NCBI GenBank assembly: GCA_003645435.1
Contig: QNFD01000074.1
Coordinates: 1-9,799, forward strand
Source of the DNA: Gammaproteobacteria bacterium
GTDB lineage: Bacteria > Pseudomonadota > Gammaproteobacteria > GCA-001735895
Length of the DNA: 9,799 nucleotides
Reading direction: 5' to 3'
Part shown: positions 1 to 7,598 of the stretch, piece after piece
Numbering within the stretch: position 1 is the first letter of the stretch
Layout of the letters: the number at the start of each line of letters is the position of its first letter
Notes under the pieces: model-generated
Told to the model about the DNA's origin: nothing
The model's database searches: none
The model's input: the letters and a program-made list of their open reading frames with translations, nothing else
Position numbers and translations under genes: made by a program

Positions 1-81
1 CTGCAAGGGCATGGTTTTATCTCGCCAGTAATCTTGTTCGGAATTATTACCGGGATATGGGTGGTGCTATTGGCTTTTTAA
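1..81 (+). CDS. 3' end of a probable membrane protein gene (partial)
   Basis: Reading frame 1 is open from the window edge and ends with TAA at 79-81. It encodes 26 residues, the last 20 or so being strongly hydrophobic ([19 protein letters not shown]) and ending right at the stop. This looks like the C-terminal transmembrane helix of a membrane protein whose body lies to the left. Its stop lies 17 bases before the preferred soxB start and directly touches the CGGAG that serves as the soxB ribosome binding site, the spacing expected of consecutive genes in one operon. A permease or exporter linked to methylated-amine use would fit the context, but the family cannot be told from so short a piece. 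It could also be a chance open frame. Confidence 0.42.
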   Translation: MQGHGFISPVILFGIITGIWVVLLAF

Positions 82-98
82 CGGAGCAAGCAGTAGAT

Positions 99-1349
99 AT
101 GAGTAAATATTCGATATTTTCGCTTGCGCGAAACGCGCTGAGTTATCACCAGAACTGGGAACAGGCCTGGCGTAGTCCCGAGCCGCAAAAACAGTATGAC
201 GTCATCATCGTCGGCGGCGGCGGTCATGGCCTGGCGACGGCTTATTATCTGGCCAAAGAGCATGGCATACAGAATGTCGCGGTACTCGAAAAAGGCTGGA
301 TTGGTGGTGGCAATACCGGTCGCAACACGACCATAGTGCGTTCCAACTATTTATGGGACGAGTCTGCACATCTCTACGAAAAATCGATGAAACTCTGGGA
401 AGGCCTGAGCCAGGAACTGAATTATAACGTCATGTTCAGTCAACGCGGTGTCTATAGCCTGGGTCATAACCTGCAGGATATGCGTGATATCGAACGCCGT
501 GTTAATGCTAATCGTCTGAACGGTATCGATGGCTATATCGTTAGCCCGGAGGAGATTAAGCGTGCCATCCCGGACATCAATATTGACCAGGGTTGTCGCT
601 ACCCGATAGTGGGTGCTTCATTTCAACCGCGCGGCGGTGTCGCTCGACACGATGCGGTGGCCTGGGGATTTGCGCGCGGTGCCGACAGGCAGGGTGTCGA
701 TATCATTCAGAATTGTGAAGTCACCGCGATAAATTCGAGTAACGGTGAAGTCACTGGCGTCGAGACCACACGCGGTACAATTTCGAGTAAGAAGATCGGT
801 GTTGTCGTCGCCGGGCATTGTTCGGTACTGGCCGAGATGGCAGGTTTTCGCATGCCAATCGAGAGTCATCCTTTACAGGCGCTGGTATCCGAACCGATCA
901 AACCCGTTCTCGATACCGTTGTCATGTCGAATGCGGTGCACGGTTACGTGAGCCAGTCCGACAAGGGTGACCTCGTCATAGGCGCCGGCATCGACCGTTA
1001 CAATGGCTATGGTCAACGCGGCAGCTTTTCCGGTATCGAGCATACGGTTGCGGCGATCGTCGAATTGTTTCCCATCTTCAGCCGTGTGCGCATGAACCGT
1101 CAATGGGGTGGTATCGTCGATACGACACCGGACGCCTGTCCGATCATCGGCAATACCCCGGTTAAAGGTTTGTACTTTAACTGTGGCTGGGGAACCGGCG
1201 GCTTCAAGGCGACGCCGGGATCGGGCTGGGTGTTCGCGCACAATGTTGCAAGTGGTGAACCCCACGAACTCAACAAGGCATTCGCACTCGACCGCTTTGT
1301 TAGCGGCCATCTCATCGACGAGCACGGCGCCGCCGGCGTCGCCCATTAG
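99..1349 (+). CDS. soxB: Sarcosine oxidase, beta subunit (heterotetrameric)
   Basis: This is the catalytic flavoprotein subunit of the cytoplasmic SoxBDAG enzyme, which oxidises sarcosine to glycine with O2, giving H2O2. The 416-residue protein has an FAD-binding Rossmann fold of the DAO family near its N-terminus ([20 protein letters not shown], the glycine-rich GGGGHG at residues 39-44). It carries the strongly conserved [15 protein letters not shown] block, the [14 protein letters not shown] block and the C-terminal [12 protein letters not shown]. His184, in the ARHDAVAW motif, lines up with the histidine that binds FMN covalently in Corynebacterium SoxB (His173 there). I chose the ATG at 99 rather than the one at 57. 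It gives the family N-terminus ([14 protein letters not shown], as in proteobacterial homologues), has GGAG at 83-86 upstream, and avoids overlap with the preceding reading frame that stops at 81. Length matches the family. It leads an operon with soxD, soxA and soxG. Confidence 0.97.
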   Translation: MSKYSIFSLARNALSYHQNWEQAWRSPEPQKQYDVIIVGGGGHGLATAYYLAKEHGIQNVAVLEKGWIGGGNTGRNTTIVRSNYLWDESAHLYEKSMKLWEGLSQELNYNVMFSQRGVYSLGHNLQDMRDIERRVNANRLNGIDGYIVSPEEIKRAIPDINIDQGCRYPIVGASFQPRGGVARHDAVAWGFARGADRQGVDIIQNCEVTAINSSNGEVTGVETTRGTISSKKIGVVVAGHCSVLAEMAGFRMPIESHPLQALVSEPIKPVLDTVVMSNAVHGYVSQSDKGDLVIGAGIDRYNGYGQRGSFSGIEHTVAAIVELFPIFSRVRMNRQWGGIVDTTPDACPIIGNTPVKGLYFNCGWGTGGFKATPGSGWVFAHNVASGEPHELNKAFALDRFVSGHLIDEHGAAGVAH

Positions 1350-1361
1350 GAGATTACAGCT

Positions 1362-1646
1362 ATGTTATTAATTGAATGTCCCTGGTGCGGCGAGCGCGAT
1401 GAGAGCGAATTTTCCTATGCCGGCGAAGCACATATATCGCGGCCGCTGGAAACCGAAAAACTCAGTGATGAAAAATGGGCGGATTACCTGTTCATGCGCA
1501 AAAACCCGAAAGGCCTGCATCGTGAGCAGTGGTCACACGCGGCGGGCTGCCGGCGATTTTTCAATGTCGAGCGCGATACCGTGACCTACAAGATCAGTGG
1601 TTCGTATAAATCAGGTGAGCAACCTCCGTCCGGAGGTGATGTATGA
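1362..1646 (+). CDS. soxD: Sarcosine oxidase, delta subunit
   Basis: This is the small zinc-binding structural subunit of heterotetrameric sarcosine oxidase. The 94-residue protein begins MLLIECPWCG and has the family core ending in a conserved NPKG...W.H.AGCRRFF block. Cys6, Cys9, His59 and Cys63 sit exactly at the positions I recall as the zinc ligands in the solved bacterial enzyme, so the metal site appears intact. Translation starts from a clear AGGAG (1348-1352) that overlaps the soxB stop codon, with 9 bases to the ATG. Its own stop overlaps the soxA start in an ATGA arrangement, and its last codons (1622-1637) form a hairpin that includes the soxA ribosome binding site. An overlapping frame inside this gene is a shadow. 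Confidence 0.96.
   Translation: MLLIECPWCGERDESEFSYAGEAHISRPLETEKLSDEKWADYLFMRKNPKGLHREQWSHAAGCRRFFNVERDTVTYKISGSYKSGEQPPSGGDV
1622..1637 (+). promoter_or_regulatory. Hairpin holding the soxA ribosome binding site
   Basis: ACCTCC (1622-1627), a GTCC loop and GGAGGT (1632-1637) form a perfect 6-bp stem, extendable on paper by one G-C pair at the cost of a 2-base loop. The right arm is the core of an unusually strong Shine-Dalgarno sequence, GGAGGTGAT (1632-1640), ending two bases before the soxA ATG at 1643. Free mRNA would hide this site. Ribosomes finishing soxD must pass through the stem to reach the TGA at 1644-1646 and would open it. The arrangement therefore predicts that soxA translation depends on soxD translation. 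Base pairing is seen in the sequence; the coupling role is inferred. Confidence 0.6.
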
Positions 1647-4600
1647 CTCAGAAATTCCGCAGGCTGGATGGTGGGCGCATCGATCGCGAGCAGGCGATCC
1701 AGTTCAGCTTCAATGGCAAGTCTTATAGCGGCCATGCCGGCGACACGCTGGCCTCGGCTTTGCTCGCAAATGGCATCCACATGGTGGGTCGGAGCTGGAA
1801 GTATCATCGGCCGCGCGGCATATTGAGCTGCGGTGCGGAAGAACCCAACGCGATCTTTCAGCTTGAACAGGGTCAGTACACGATTCCGAATGCGCGTGCG
1901 ACGCAGGTTGAGCTTTACGAGGGGCTCGATGCGAGCAGCGTCAACTGTTGGCCGAGCCTCGATTTTGATTTGATGTCGATCAACAGCAAGTTCAGCCGTC
2001 TGATGCCCGCTGGCTTCTATTACAAGACCTTTATGTGGCCGAAGTTCATGTGGATGAAATACGAACACTTCATCCGCAAGGCCAGTGGTCTCGGTAAGTC
2101 TCCGGACCAGCCGGACCCGGATCGATACGAGCATACCCACGCGCATTGCGACCTGCTCGTGGTTGGTGGCGGCGTTGCGGGTCTGACCGCGGCATTGGCG
2201 GCGGGCCGGGCCGGCGCCAGGGTCATGCTGGTAGATGAACAAAATGAGTTCGGCGGGCTCACACTCGCCACCCATGTCGGCATCGACGGCGAGTCGGCGA
2301 GTGACTGGATTGCATCCACGGTTGCCGAATTAGCAACTATGCCGGAAGTTACCCTGCTGCCGCGAAGCACCGCTTTTGGATACCACGATAGCAATTTTTT
2401 GACTATCAACCAGCGCCTTACCGATCATCTGCCGGTCAAGCAACGAAAGGGCGGGCGCGAGAAACTCTGGCAGGTACGTGCCCACCGCGTAGTACTGGCA
2501 ACCGGTGCGATGGAGCGCCCTGTTACTTTCGCGAATAACGATCGGCCGGGAATCATGCTGGCCTCGGCGGTTTCGAGCTACATCAATCGATACGCGGTAA
2601 AGCCGGGTAAGAAGGCGGTGGTGTTCACCAATAACGATGGCGCTTACCAGACCGCACTGGACTTGATGGCGGCGGGTACCGAAGTATTGGCGGTAGTCGA
2701 TGCGCGTGCCGAGTCGACCAGCGAGATAGCCGAAACCGTGCGTAGTGCGGGGATCCAGGTCATAAACGCCGTCGTTGTCGTCGATACCACCGGTAAAAAG
2801 CGACTCCAGTCGGTACGGGTCATGGGATTGTCGAGCGATGCCGCGTCACTTGTGGGTGACAAAAATATACTCAGCTGTGACCTGCTCGCTGTATCAGGCG
2901 GCTGGAGTCCGGTGGTACATCTCAGTTCACAGTCTGGTGCGAAAGCAGTATGGGATGATGAAGCCTCTATGTTCCTTCCGGGCAAGCCGCTGCAGGCGGA
3001 AGTCTCGGTTGGCGCCGCGAACGGAACGCTGGATTTGGAATCAACTCTCGAAGAAGCAGCCGAGGCGGGTAACGCCGCCGCAACAGCCTGTGGTTTCGAG
3101 GCTGCTATGTCGGCGCCTGTAGCCGAGGCGGTGCAGGGTGAACCGATCATGCCATTGTGGCTAGTGCCTTCACCGCATGCGCCCGGTCAGGGTCCCAAGC
3201 AATTTATCGATTTCCAAAATGATGTTGCCGCTACAGATATCAAGCTCGCTGTGCGCGAGGGGTTTCGTTCGGTCGAACACGTCAAGCGTTACACGGCGAT
3301 GGGATTTGGCACCGATCAGGGCAAGACTGGCAATATCAATGGCATGGCCGTGCTCGCGGAGACCCTGGGCCAGAGTATCGCCGCAACCGGAACCACCACT
3401 TACAGACCCAACTATACGCCGGTAAGCTTCGGTGCGATCGCCGGTCAGGACCTGGGCGACAAGTTCTTTGACCCGGTGCGCAAGACCGCGATGCATGCAT
3501 GGCATGAAGAAAATGGCGCCGAATTCGAAAACGTGGGCCAGTGGAAACGTCCCTGGTATTATCCGAGGGTTGGTGAATCGCTGGACGACGCGGTCAATCG
3601 CGAATGCCTGGCGATCCGTAACAATGTCGGCATCTTCGATGCATCGACGCTCGGAAAAATTGAAATTATCGGTAAGGATTCGGCCAAATTCCTCGAAATG
3701 ATTTACACCAATAACTGGATGAAACTCGAAGTCGGTAAGGCCCGCTACGGATTCATGCTCGGTGAAGACGGCATGGTAATGGACGATGGCGTCACCATAC
3801 GCTTCGCCGAAGATCACTTCTTCATGCATACCACCACCGGTGGTGCAGCCGGCGTGATGAGCTGGATGGAGCAATGGTTGCAGACCGAATGGCCGGAACT
3901 GGAAGTTTACCTGACCTCGGTGACTGATCACTGGGCCACCGCCGCCGTGGCCGGACCGAATAGTCGGAAAGTGGTATCGGCGGTCTGTGAAGGCATCGAT
4001 TTCGACGCCGAGGCATTTCCGTTCATGGCCTCGCGAACCGGCAAGATAAGCGATGTCGATTGCCGCGTGAACCGAATCAGCTTCTCTGGAGAACTCGCTT
4101 ACGAGGTGAATATCCCGGCCAATCATGGTCGTTTCATGTGGGAAAAACTAATCCAGGCTGGCGCCGAGTTTGACATCACCCTCTACGGCACCGAGGCCAT
4201 GCATGTATTACGCACGGAGAAAGGCTATGTCATCGTCGGTCAGGATACCGATGGTTCGACCACGGTTGAAGACCTCGGTATGGGTTGGGCGTTGTCCAAA
4301 ACCAAATCAGATTTTATTGGCAAGCGCTCACTAAATCGGCCCGATACTATTCGCAAGGACCGCAAACAACTGGTCGGTCTGCTGACCGATAAGCCGAACG
4401 AGGTACTTCCCGAGGGTGCGCAACTGGTCGATAATCCTGGTGTGCCTAAACCCGTACCGATGATTGGCCACGTCAGTTCGAGTTATTTCAGTGCCTGTTG
4501 CGGGCGCTCGATTGCGATGGCACTGGTCAAGGGTGGACACCACCGTATGGGTGAAACCGTCTATGCGCCACTGGCCAATGGCCAGGTTATCAAGGCGACG

Positions 4601-4651
4601 ATTACGGGCATGAACTTTTATGACAAAGAGGGGGCTAATCCAGATGTCTGA
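1643..4651 (+). CDS. soxA: Sarcosine oxidase, alpha subunit
   Basis: This is the large subunit of the SoxBDAG enzyme, which carries NAD+ and binds tetrahydrofolate, so the oxidised methyl group can be captured as 5,10-methylene-THF instead of leaving as formaldehyde. At 1002 residues it is full length for the family. Domains in order: an N-terminal ferredoxin-like fold without an iron-sulfur cysteine set (about 17-95, with GDTLASALLANGI and SWKYHRPRGILSCGAEEPNA), a Rossmann dinucleotide-binding region (about 169-590, GGGVAG at 175-180, GAMERPVTFANNDRPGIML near 288-306), and a C-terminal GcvT/T-protein-like folate-binding domain (about 607-1000, with YGTEAMHVLRTEKGY and GMGWALSKTKSDFIGKRSL). 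The start overlaps the soxD stop by 4 bases (ATGA) and has a near-ideal Shine-Dalgarno sequence at 1632-1640. The 3' end overlaps soxG by 8 bases. A long open frame on the opposite strand (about 3170-4126) is a codon-use shadow. Confidence 0.97.
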   Translation: MTQKFRRLDGGRIDREQAIQFSFNGKSYSGHAGDTLASALLANGIHMVGRSWKYHRPRGILSCGAEEPNAIFQLEQGQYTIPNARATQVELYEGLDASSVNCWPSLDFDLMSINSKFSRLMPAGFYYKTFMWPKFMWMKYEHFIRKASGLGKSPDQPDPDRYEHTHAHCDLLVVGGGVAGLTAALAAGRAGARVMLVDEQNEFGGLTLATHVGIDGESASDWIASTVAELATMPEVTLLPRSTAFGYHDSNFLTINQRLTDHLPVKQRKGGREKLWQVRAHRVVLATGAMERPVTFANNDRPGIMLASAVSSYINRYAVKPGKKAVVFTNNDGAYQTALDLMAAGTEVLAVVDARAESTSEIAETVRSAGIQVINAVVVVDTTGKKRLQSVRVMGLSSDAASLVGDKNILSCDLLAVSGGWSPVVHLSSQSGAKAVWDDEASMFLPGKPLQAEVSVGAANGTLDLESTLEEAAEAGNAAATACGFEAAMSAPVAEAVQGEPIMPLWLVPSPHAPGQGPKQFIDFQNDVAATDIKLAVREGFRSVEHVKRYTAMGFGTDQGKTGNINGMAVLAETLGQSIAATGTTTYRPNYTPVSFGAIAGQDLGDKFFDPVRKTAMHAWHEENGAEFENVGQWKRPWYYPRVGESLDDAVNRECLAIRNNVGIFDASTLGKIEIIGKDSAKFLEMIYTNNWMKLEVGKARYGFMLGEDGMVMDDGVTIRFAEDHFFMHTTTGGAAGVMSWMEQWLQTEWPELEVYLTSVTDHWATAAVAGPNSRKVVSAVCEGIDFDAEAFPFMASRTGKISDVDCRVNRISFSGELAYEVNIPANHGRFMWEKLIQAGAEFDITLYGTEAMHVLRTEKGYVIVGQDTDGSTTVEDLGMGWALSKTKSDFIGKRSLNRPDTIRKDRKQLVGLLTDKPNEVLPEGAQLVDNPGVPKPVPMIGHVSSSYFSACCGRSIAMALVKGGHHRMGETVYAPLANGQVIKATITGMNFYDKEGANPDV

Positions 4652-5222
4652 TTTATTCCAGCAACAAAGTCCGCTCGTGCAAATCAAGCTGGGTGAGGCA
4701 AAAGGGCAGACACCAACGATCAGGGAAGTACCGTTTCTGGGTTTTTTGAATTTGCGCGGTAAGGCGAATAACACCGGAATCCAGGCGGCAGCTTTGAATG
4801 TACTGGGTTGCGAATTACCGATCGAAGCCAACACCATGATCGAGTCGGGTGATAATCGAATCTACTGGCTCGGACCCGATGAATGGCTGATTGTAATCCC
4901 AACCGGTCAGCAAGCTAAGGTCCAGGCTGAACTACGTACTGCCCTGGAAGGAGTGTTCTCATCGGTCATCGATAATTCCAGTGGGTTAACCATGCTCGAA
5001 ATCACTGGAGACAACGCGGCTAATTTGCTCGTCAGTGACTGTCCACTCGATCTGCACCCGCGGGTATTCAAACCGGGACAATGCGCACAAACCCGACTCG
5101 CCAAAGCGGGCATGACGATAGCGCCGATGCGTAAGGGCAATGGATTCGAGGTGATAATCCGCCGCAGCTTCGCCGATTATCTGGGTCTTTGGTTGCAGGA
5201 TGCCGCGCTAGCGTTTGAGTAG
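4644..5222 (+). CDS. soxG: Sarcosine oxidase, gamma subunit
   Basis: This is the fourth, structural subunit of heterotetrameric sarcosine oxidase, distantly related to the GcvT fold. The 192-residue protein has the family landmarks WLGPDEWL (75-82), the serine-rich turn and strand IDNSSGLTMLEITG (109-122), CPLDLHPRVFKPGQCAQTRL (133-152) and the C-terminal RSFADYLGLWLQDA (174-187). An upstream in-frame ATG at 4620 exists, but I prefer 4644. There the sequence GAGGGGG (4628-4634) sits 9 bases before the ATG, the protein begins MSDLFQQQSPL as gamma subunits typically do, and the overlap with soxA falls to 8 bases. It closes the operon; no gene for folate metabolism such as glyA, folD or purU follows directly. 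Confidence 0.95.
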   Translation: MSDLFQQQSPLVQIKLGEAKGQTPTIREVPFLGFLNLRGKANNTGIQAAALNVLGCELPIEANTMIESGDNRIYWLGPDEWLIVIPTGQQAKVQAELRTALEGVFSSVIDNSSGLTMLEITGDNAANLLVSDCPLDLHPRVFKPGQCAQTRLAKAGMTIAPMRKGNGFEVIIRRSFADYLGLWLQDAALAFE

Positions 5223-5253
5223 TTGTAGTACCGATTTTCTTTTAATTATGCAT

Positions 5254-5272
5254 CACTACCAGGACCGTAGTG
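5254..5272 (+). repeat. Inverted repeat after soxG (weak terminator candidate)
   Basis: CACTAC (5254-5259) and GTAGTG (5267-5272) form a 6-bp stem with a 7-base loop, 31 bases after the soxG stop. The position suits the end of the sox transcript, but no run of T follows on the + strand, and none follows the hairpin on the - strand either. It is therefore not a standard intrinsic terminator. It could slow decay at the 3' end of the sox mRNA, or mean nothing. Confidence 0.25.
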
Positions 5273-5301
5273 CGGAGCATGTAATCGCTTCCACAAGAAT
5301 C

Positions 5302-5332
5302 TTGACTTAAAGTAAGCTTTAACTCGTATACT
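5302..5332 (+). promoter_or_regulatory. MerR/SoxR-type promoter and operator
   Basis: A near-consensus -35 box TTGACT (5302-5307) and -10 box TATACT (5327-5332) are separated by 19 bp, 2 bp longer than the sigma-70 optimum. Between and overlapping them lies a dyad, TTAAAG (5307-5312), TAAG, CTTTAA (5317-5322), which extends to 9 bp per arm with one mismatch (5304-5325). Its centre lies 2.5 bp on the -35 side of the spacer centre. The same 31-bp span, 19-bp spacer and 2.5-bp offset are found in the E. coli soxS promoter bound by SoxR, as I remember that sequence. MerR-family activators work by untwisting such over-long spacers. The predicted transcript begins near 5339, some 25 bases before the truncated MFS gene. 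No merR-like gene is present in the window. Confidence 0.68.
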
Positions 5333-5363
5333 GCAACCAATTGCTTTACTGGTATTTACCTTG

Positions 5364-6350
5364 ATGGACCCTCAGGTTGAAACTGGCGCTCGTTGGAGCG
5401 AAATCCTGACCCGTGAGTACGCCTCGAGGCTGGCAACCCTGGCGCTGGCGATCTGGCTACACGCGTCTAACTCGATGTTGACCGCGACCACGATGCCGAG
5501 TGCAGTTGAAGATATCGGCGGGCTTAATCTGATTAGCTGGACCTTTGCGCTTTACCTGATGGGGTCGATAATCTCGGGTGCTTCGGTGAGTTTACTGGTT
5601 AATAAATCAGGCATACGCGCCACCATGATTCGAGCGGCAATGGTATATGCCGTCGGCTGCGTGGTCTGTGCGATGGCACCGACTATGCCGGTTGTGCTGG
5701 TCGGCAGGGTATTGCAGGGACTCGGCGGTGGTGGCCTGGTAGCACTGGTTTACATCTCGCAGGATCGATTTTTTCCGAATCGGTTCGTGCCAAAAATTGT
5801 TGCCTGTATCTCGACCGTGTGGATGATTTCGGCTTTCAGCGGGCCAGTGATTGGGGGCGCATTCGCAACCATGGGTATCTGGCGAATGGCCTACTGGGCG
5901 TTCGCGTTCCAGGCGGTACTGTTAATGCTGGCGATCCGGGTGTTACTCGCCGCCGAATCCGTCAATCTCGACATCAAGGCCGGGCGTATCCCGATCGTAC
6001 GACTCATGTTCCTCGCTGCCGCGATACTATTGATTTCGATGGCCGGGGCTGAATTCGACGCGGTGGTATCACCAGTCCTGATCGTGATGGGTTGCCTGTC
6101 ACTTGTATTTTTCGTATTTCGGGATAGAAACGCAAATTCGAGCCGGATGCTACCGTTGGAGGCGACCGATTTATCCCATCCAATTGGTAACGGTATCCTG
6201 ACAACGCTATTGCTCTGCCTGTGCATCATGTCGTTCCTGGTTTACGGGCCGTTCATACTCATGAAGCTTTACGGCCTGACGCCCCTCACAGCCGGACTCA
6301 TTGTTATGCTGGAAACCCTGGCCTGCGCCGGCATGACGAAGTTTAGTTAA
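5364..6350 (+). pseudogene. MFS drug/metabolite exporter, C-terminally truncated
   Basis: This encodes the N-terminal two thirds of an inner-membrane MFS permease, probably of the drug:H+ antiporter (EmrB/DHA-like) kind. Visible marks are GRVLQGLGGGG (114-124), motif C SGPVIGGAFATMGIWRMAYW (159-178) and about nine or ten hydrophobic segments. Family members usually run to roughly 450-500 residues; this frame ends after 328, inside or just after a helix (LTAGLIVMLETLA), with an unrelated tail CAGMTKFS. No frame between 6325 and the next gene at 6375 continues the missing helices, so a deletion is likelier than a simple frameshift. A TTG at 5361 precedes the ATG at 5364, and I see no good Shine-Dalgarno sequence. 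It lies just behind the MerR-type promoter, as drug exporters often do. It might still be translated, but transport activity is doubtful. Confidence 0.72.
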
Positions 6351-6374
6351 CGGGACAGCAGTGATTTTCAATAA

Positions 6375-7598
6375 ATGCTCATCAATTACTGGCATTTCGC
6401 ACGCAATCATCCCAAATTCCTTGGTTTTGGATTCGTGCTCGCGTTTCTTTCGAGCCCGGGGCAAACTTATTTTATCGGTGTGTTTGGCCCCGAGATCCAG
6501 GCCCTGTTTGACCTCGATAGCGGATCCTGGGGGCGTATCTACATGATGGGTACGCTGCTTAGCGCGGTGGTGATTACCTGGAGCGGTTCGCTGATCGACA
6601 GGATGGATCTGCGCCTGTTTACCACGCTGGTTTTACTCGGGCTGGTTATCGCATGCCTGGTAATGGGCTCGGTCTCGTCGACGGCGATGCTGGTAATGGC
6701 GATTTTCATGTTGCGCCAGTTCGGCCAGGGTTTAAGCAGCCATGCAGGAATCACCTCGATGGCGCGATATCACGCTGCCGATCGTGGTAAGGCGATAGCG
6801 CTGGCGGCGATCGGATTTTCACTGGGCGAGGCGTCGCTGCCGTTGATGGCGGTGTATTCGATTCAAATCTGGGGCTGGCGCGAAACTTACCTGGGTACTG
6901 CGGTTTTTGTAGCGCTGGCGATTCCGCTTGTGCTGTGGTTATTGAAAGGGCATGTGAACAGGCATGCCGGTTTGCTGCAGCGTCTGAATGACCCGGTCTC
7001 CGCGGGTGCTCAGCAGGGTGGTCATACGCGTCGGCAGATGTTGTCCGAACCACTTTTTTACCTGCTGCTGCCGGCGATGATCGCGCCTTCCATGATCATG
7101 ACCGCGATGTTCTTTTTCCCAGCTGAGATTGCTAAAGCGAAGGGTTGGAGCAGTTTGTGGGTGACTGGTAATTACTGGACCTACTCGGTCGCGACGGTGA
7201 TAACGATTATTTCCTCCGGTGTTCTAGTTGACCGGTTTAGCGCGCGCAGGGTAGTGCCGCCGTTTCTGTTACCGTTGGCTGCCGGGCTGGTTTCGTTGAC
7301 GATATCAGACCAGCGCTTCCTGGTATGGCCTTTCATGCTGTTCATGGGGGTATCGTCCGGATTGTATTTCACTGGCCTGAGTGCGTTGTGGGCCGAACTT
7401 TACGGCGCAAGACATCTTGGTGCGATAAAATCGTTGACTAATGCGGTGATGGTGTTTTCTTCTGCGCTGGGGCCAGCGCTGGTTGGTTATTTATTGACCC
7501 AGGGAATGCCTTTTGATCAGATATGTCTAATGCTGGCGGGTGGCTGTGTAGTTGCCACCGTGATGTTGTTTTATGCCTTGCGTATGCCCAGGAGTTGA
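6375..7598 (+). CDS. MFS transporter, intact, substrate unknown
   Basis: This is an inner-membrane major facilitator of 407 residues, the normal length for 12 helices. It has a cytoplasmic motif A in each half (GSLIDRMDLR at 71-80 and GVLVDRFSARR at 282-292), a conserved RQFGQGLSSHAGITSMARY stretch (114-132), and a polar central loop at about 190-223. The N-terminus (NHPKFLGFGFVLAFLSSPGQ) resembles a family of proteobacterial MFS permeases with no assigned substrate that I have seen near catabolic genes. A TAA lies directly upstream in frame (6372-6374), so the ATG at 6375 is the first possible start; its ribosome binding site is poor. It begins 24 bases after the truncated MFS gene and belongs to a different MFS branch, so it is not that gene's missing end. 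Its last 28 bases overlap the convergent BKACE gene. A role importing or exporting a substrate of the neighbouring catabolic genes is a guess. Confidence 0.88.
   Translation: MLINYWHFARNHPKFLGFGFVLAFLSSPGQTYFIGVFGPEIQALFDLDSGSWGRIYMMGTLLSAVVITWSGSLIDRMDLRLFTTLVLLGLVIACLVMGSVSSTAMLVMAIFMLRQFGQGLSSHAGITSMARYHAADRGKAIALAAIGFSLGEASLPLMAVYSIQIWGWRETYLGTAVFVALAIPLVLWLLKGHVNRHAGLLQRLNDPVSAGAQQGGHTRRQMLSEPLFYLLLPAMIAPSMIMTAMFFFPAEIAKAKGWSSLWVTGNYWTYSVATVITIISSGVLVDRFSARRVVPPFLLPLAAGLVSLTISDQRFLVWPFMLFMGVSSGLYFTGLSALWAELYGARHLGAIKSLTNAVMVFSSALGPALVGYLLTQGMPFDQICLMLAGGCVVATVMLFYALRMPRS

Noticed and set aside
57..98. Longer soxB start at the ATG at 57
   Set aside because: It adds 14 residues not seen in family N-termini, overlaps the preceding open frame by 25 bases, and lacks the ribosome binding site that the ATG at 99 has.
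873..1346. Open frame of 157 codons on the - strand inside soxB
   Set aside because: Shadow of the conserved soxB C-terminal region; no domain seen.
1586..2275. Open frame of 229 codons on the - strand across the soxD-soxA junction
   Set aside because: It covers conserved parts of both sox genes antisense, has no recognisable protein features and no ribosome binding site worth noting.
3170..4126. Open frame of 318 codons on the - strand inside soxA
   Set aside because: It lies wholly opposite a clearly recognised gene, its translation resembles no family I know, and long antisense frames arise from codon bias in such genes.
99..5222. Sulfur-oxidation (thiosulfate Sox) genes, suggested by the shared names soxA, soxB and soxD
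   Set aside because: The proteins are flavin/NAD/folate sarcosine oxidase subunits with no heme-binding CXXCH motifs, molybdopterin domain or export signals; only the gene names coincide.
5364..7598. The two MFS genes as one transporter split by a frameshift
   Set aside because: The second gene is a complete 12-helix protein with its own N-terminus and motif A in both halves, and belongs to another MFS branch.
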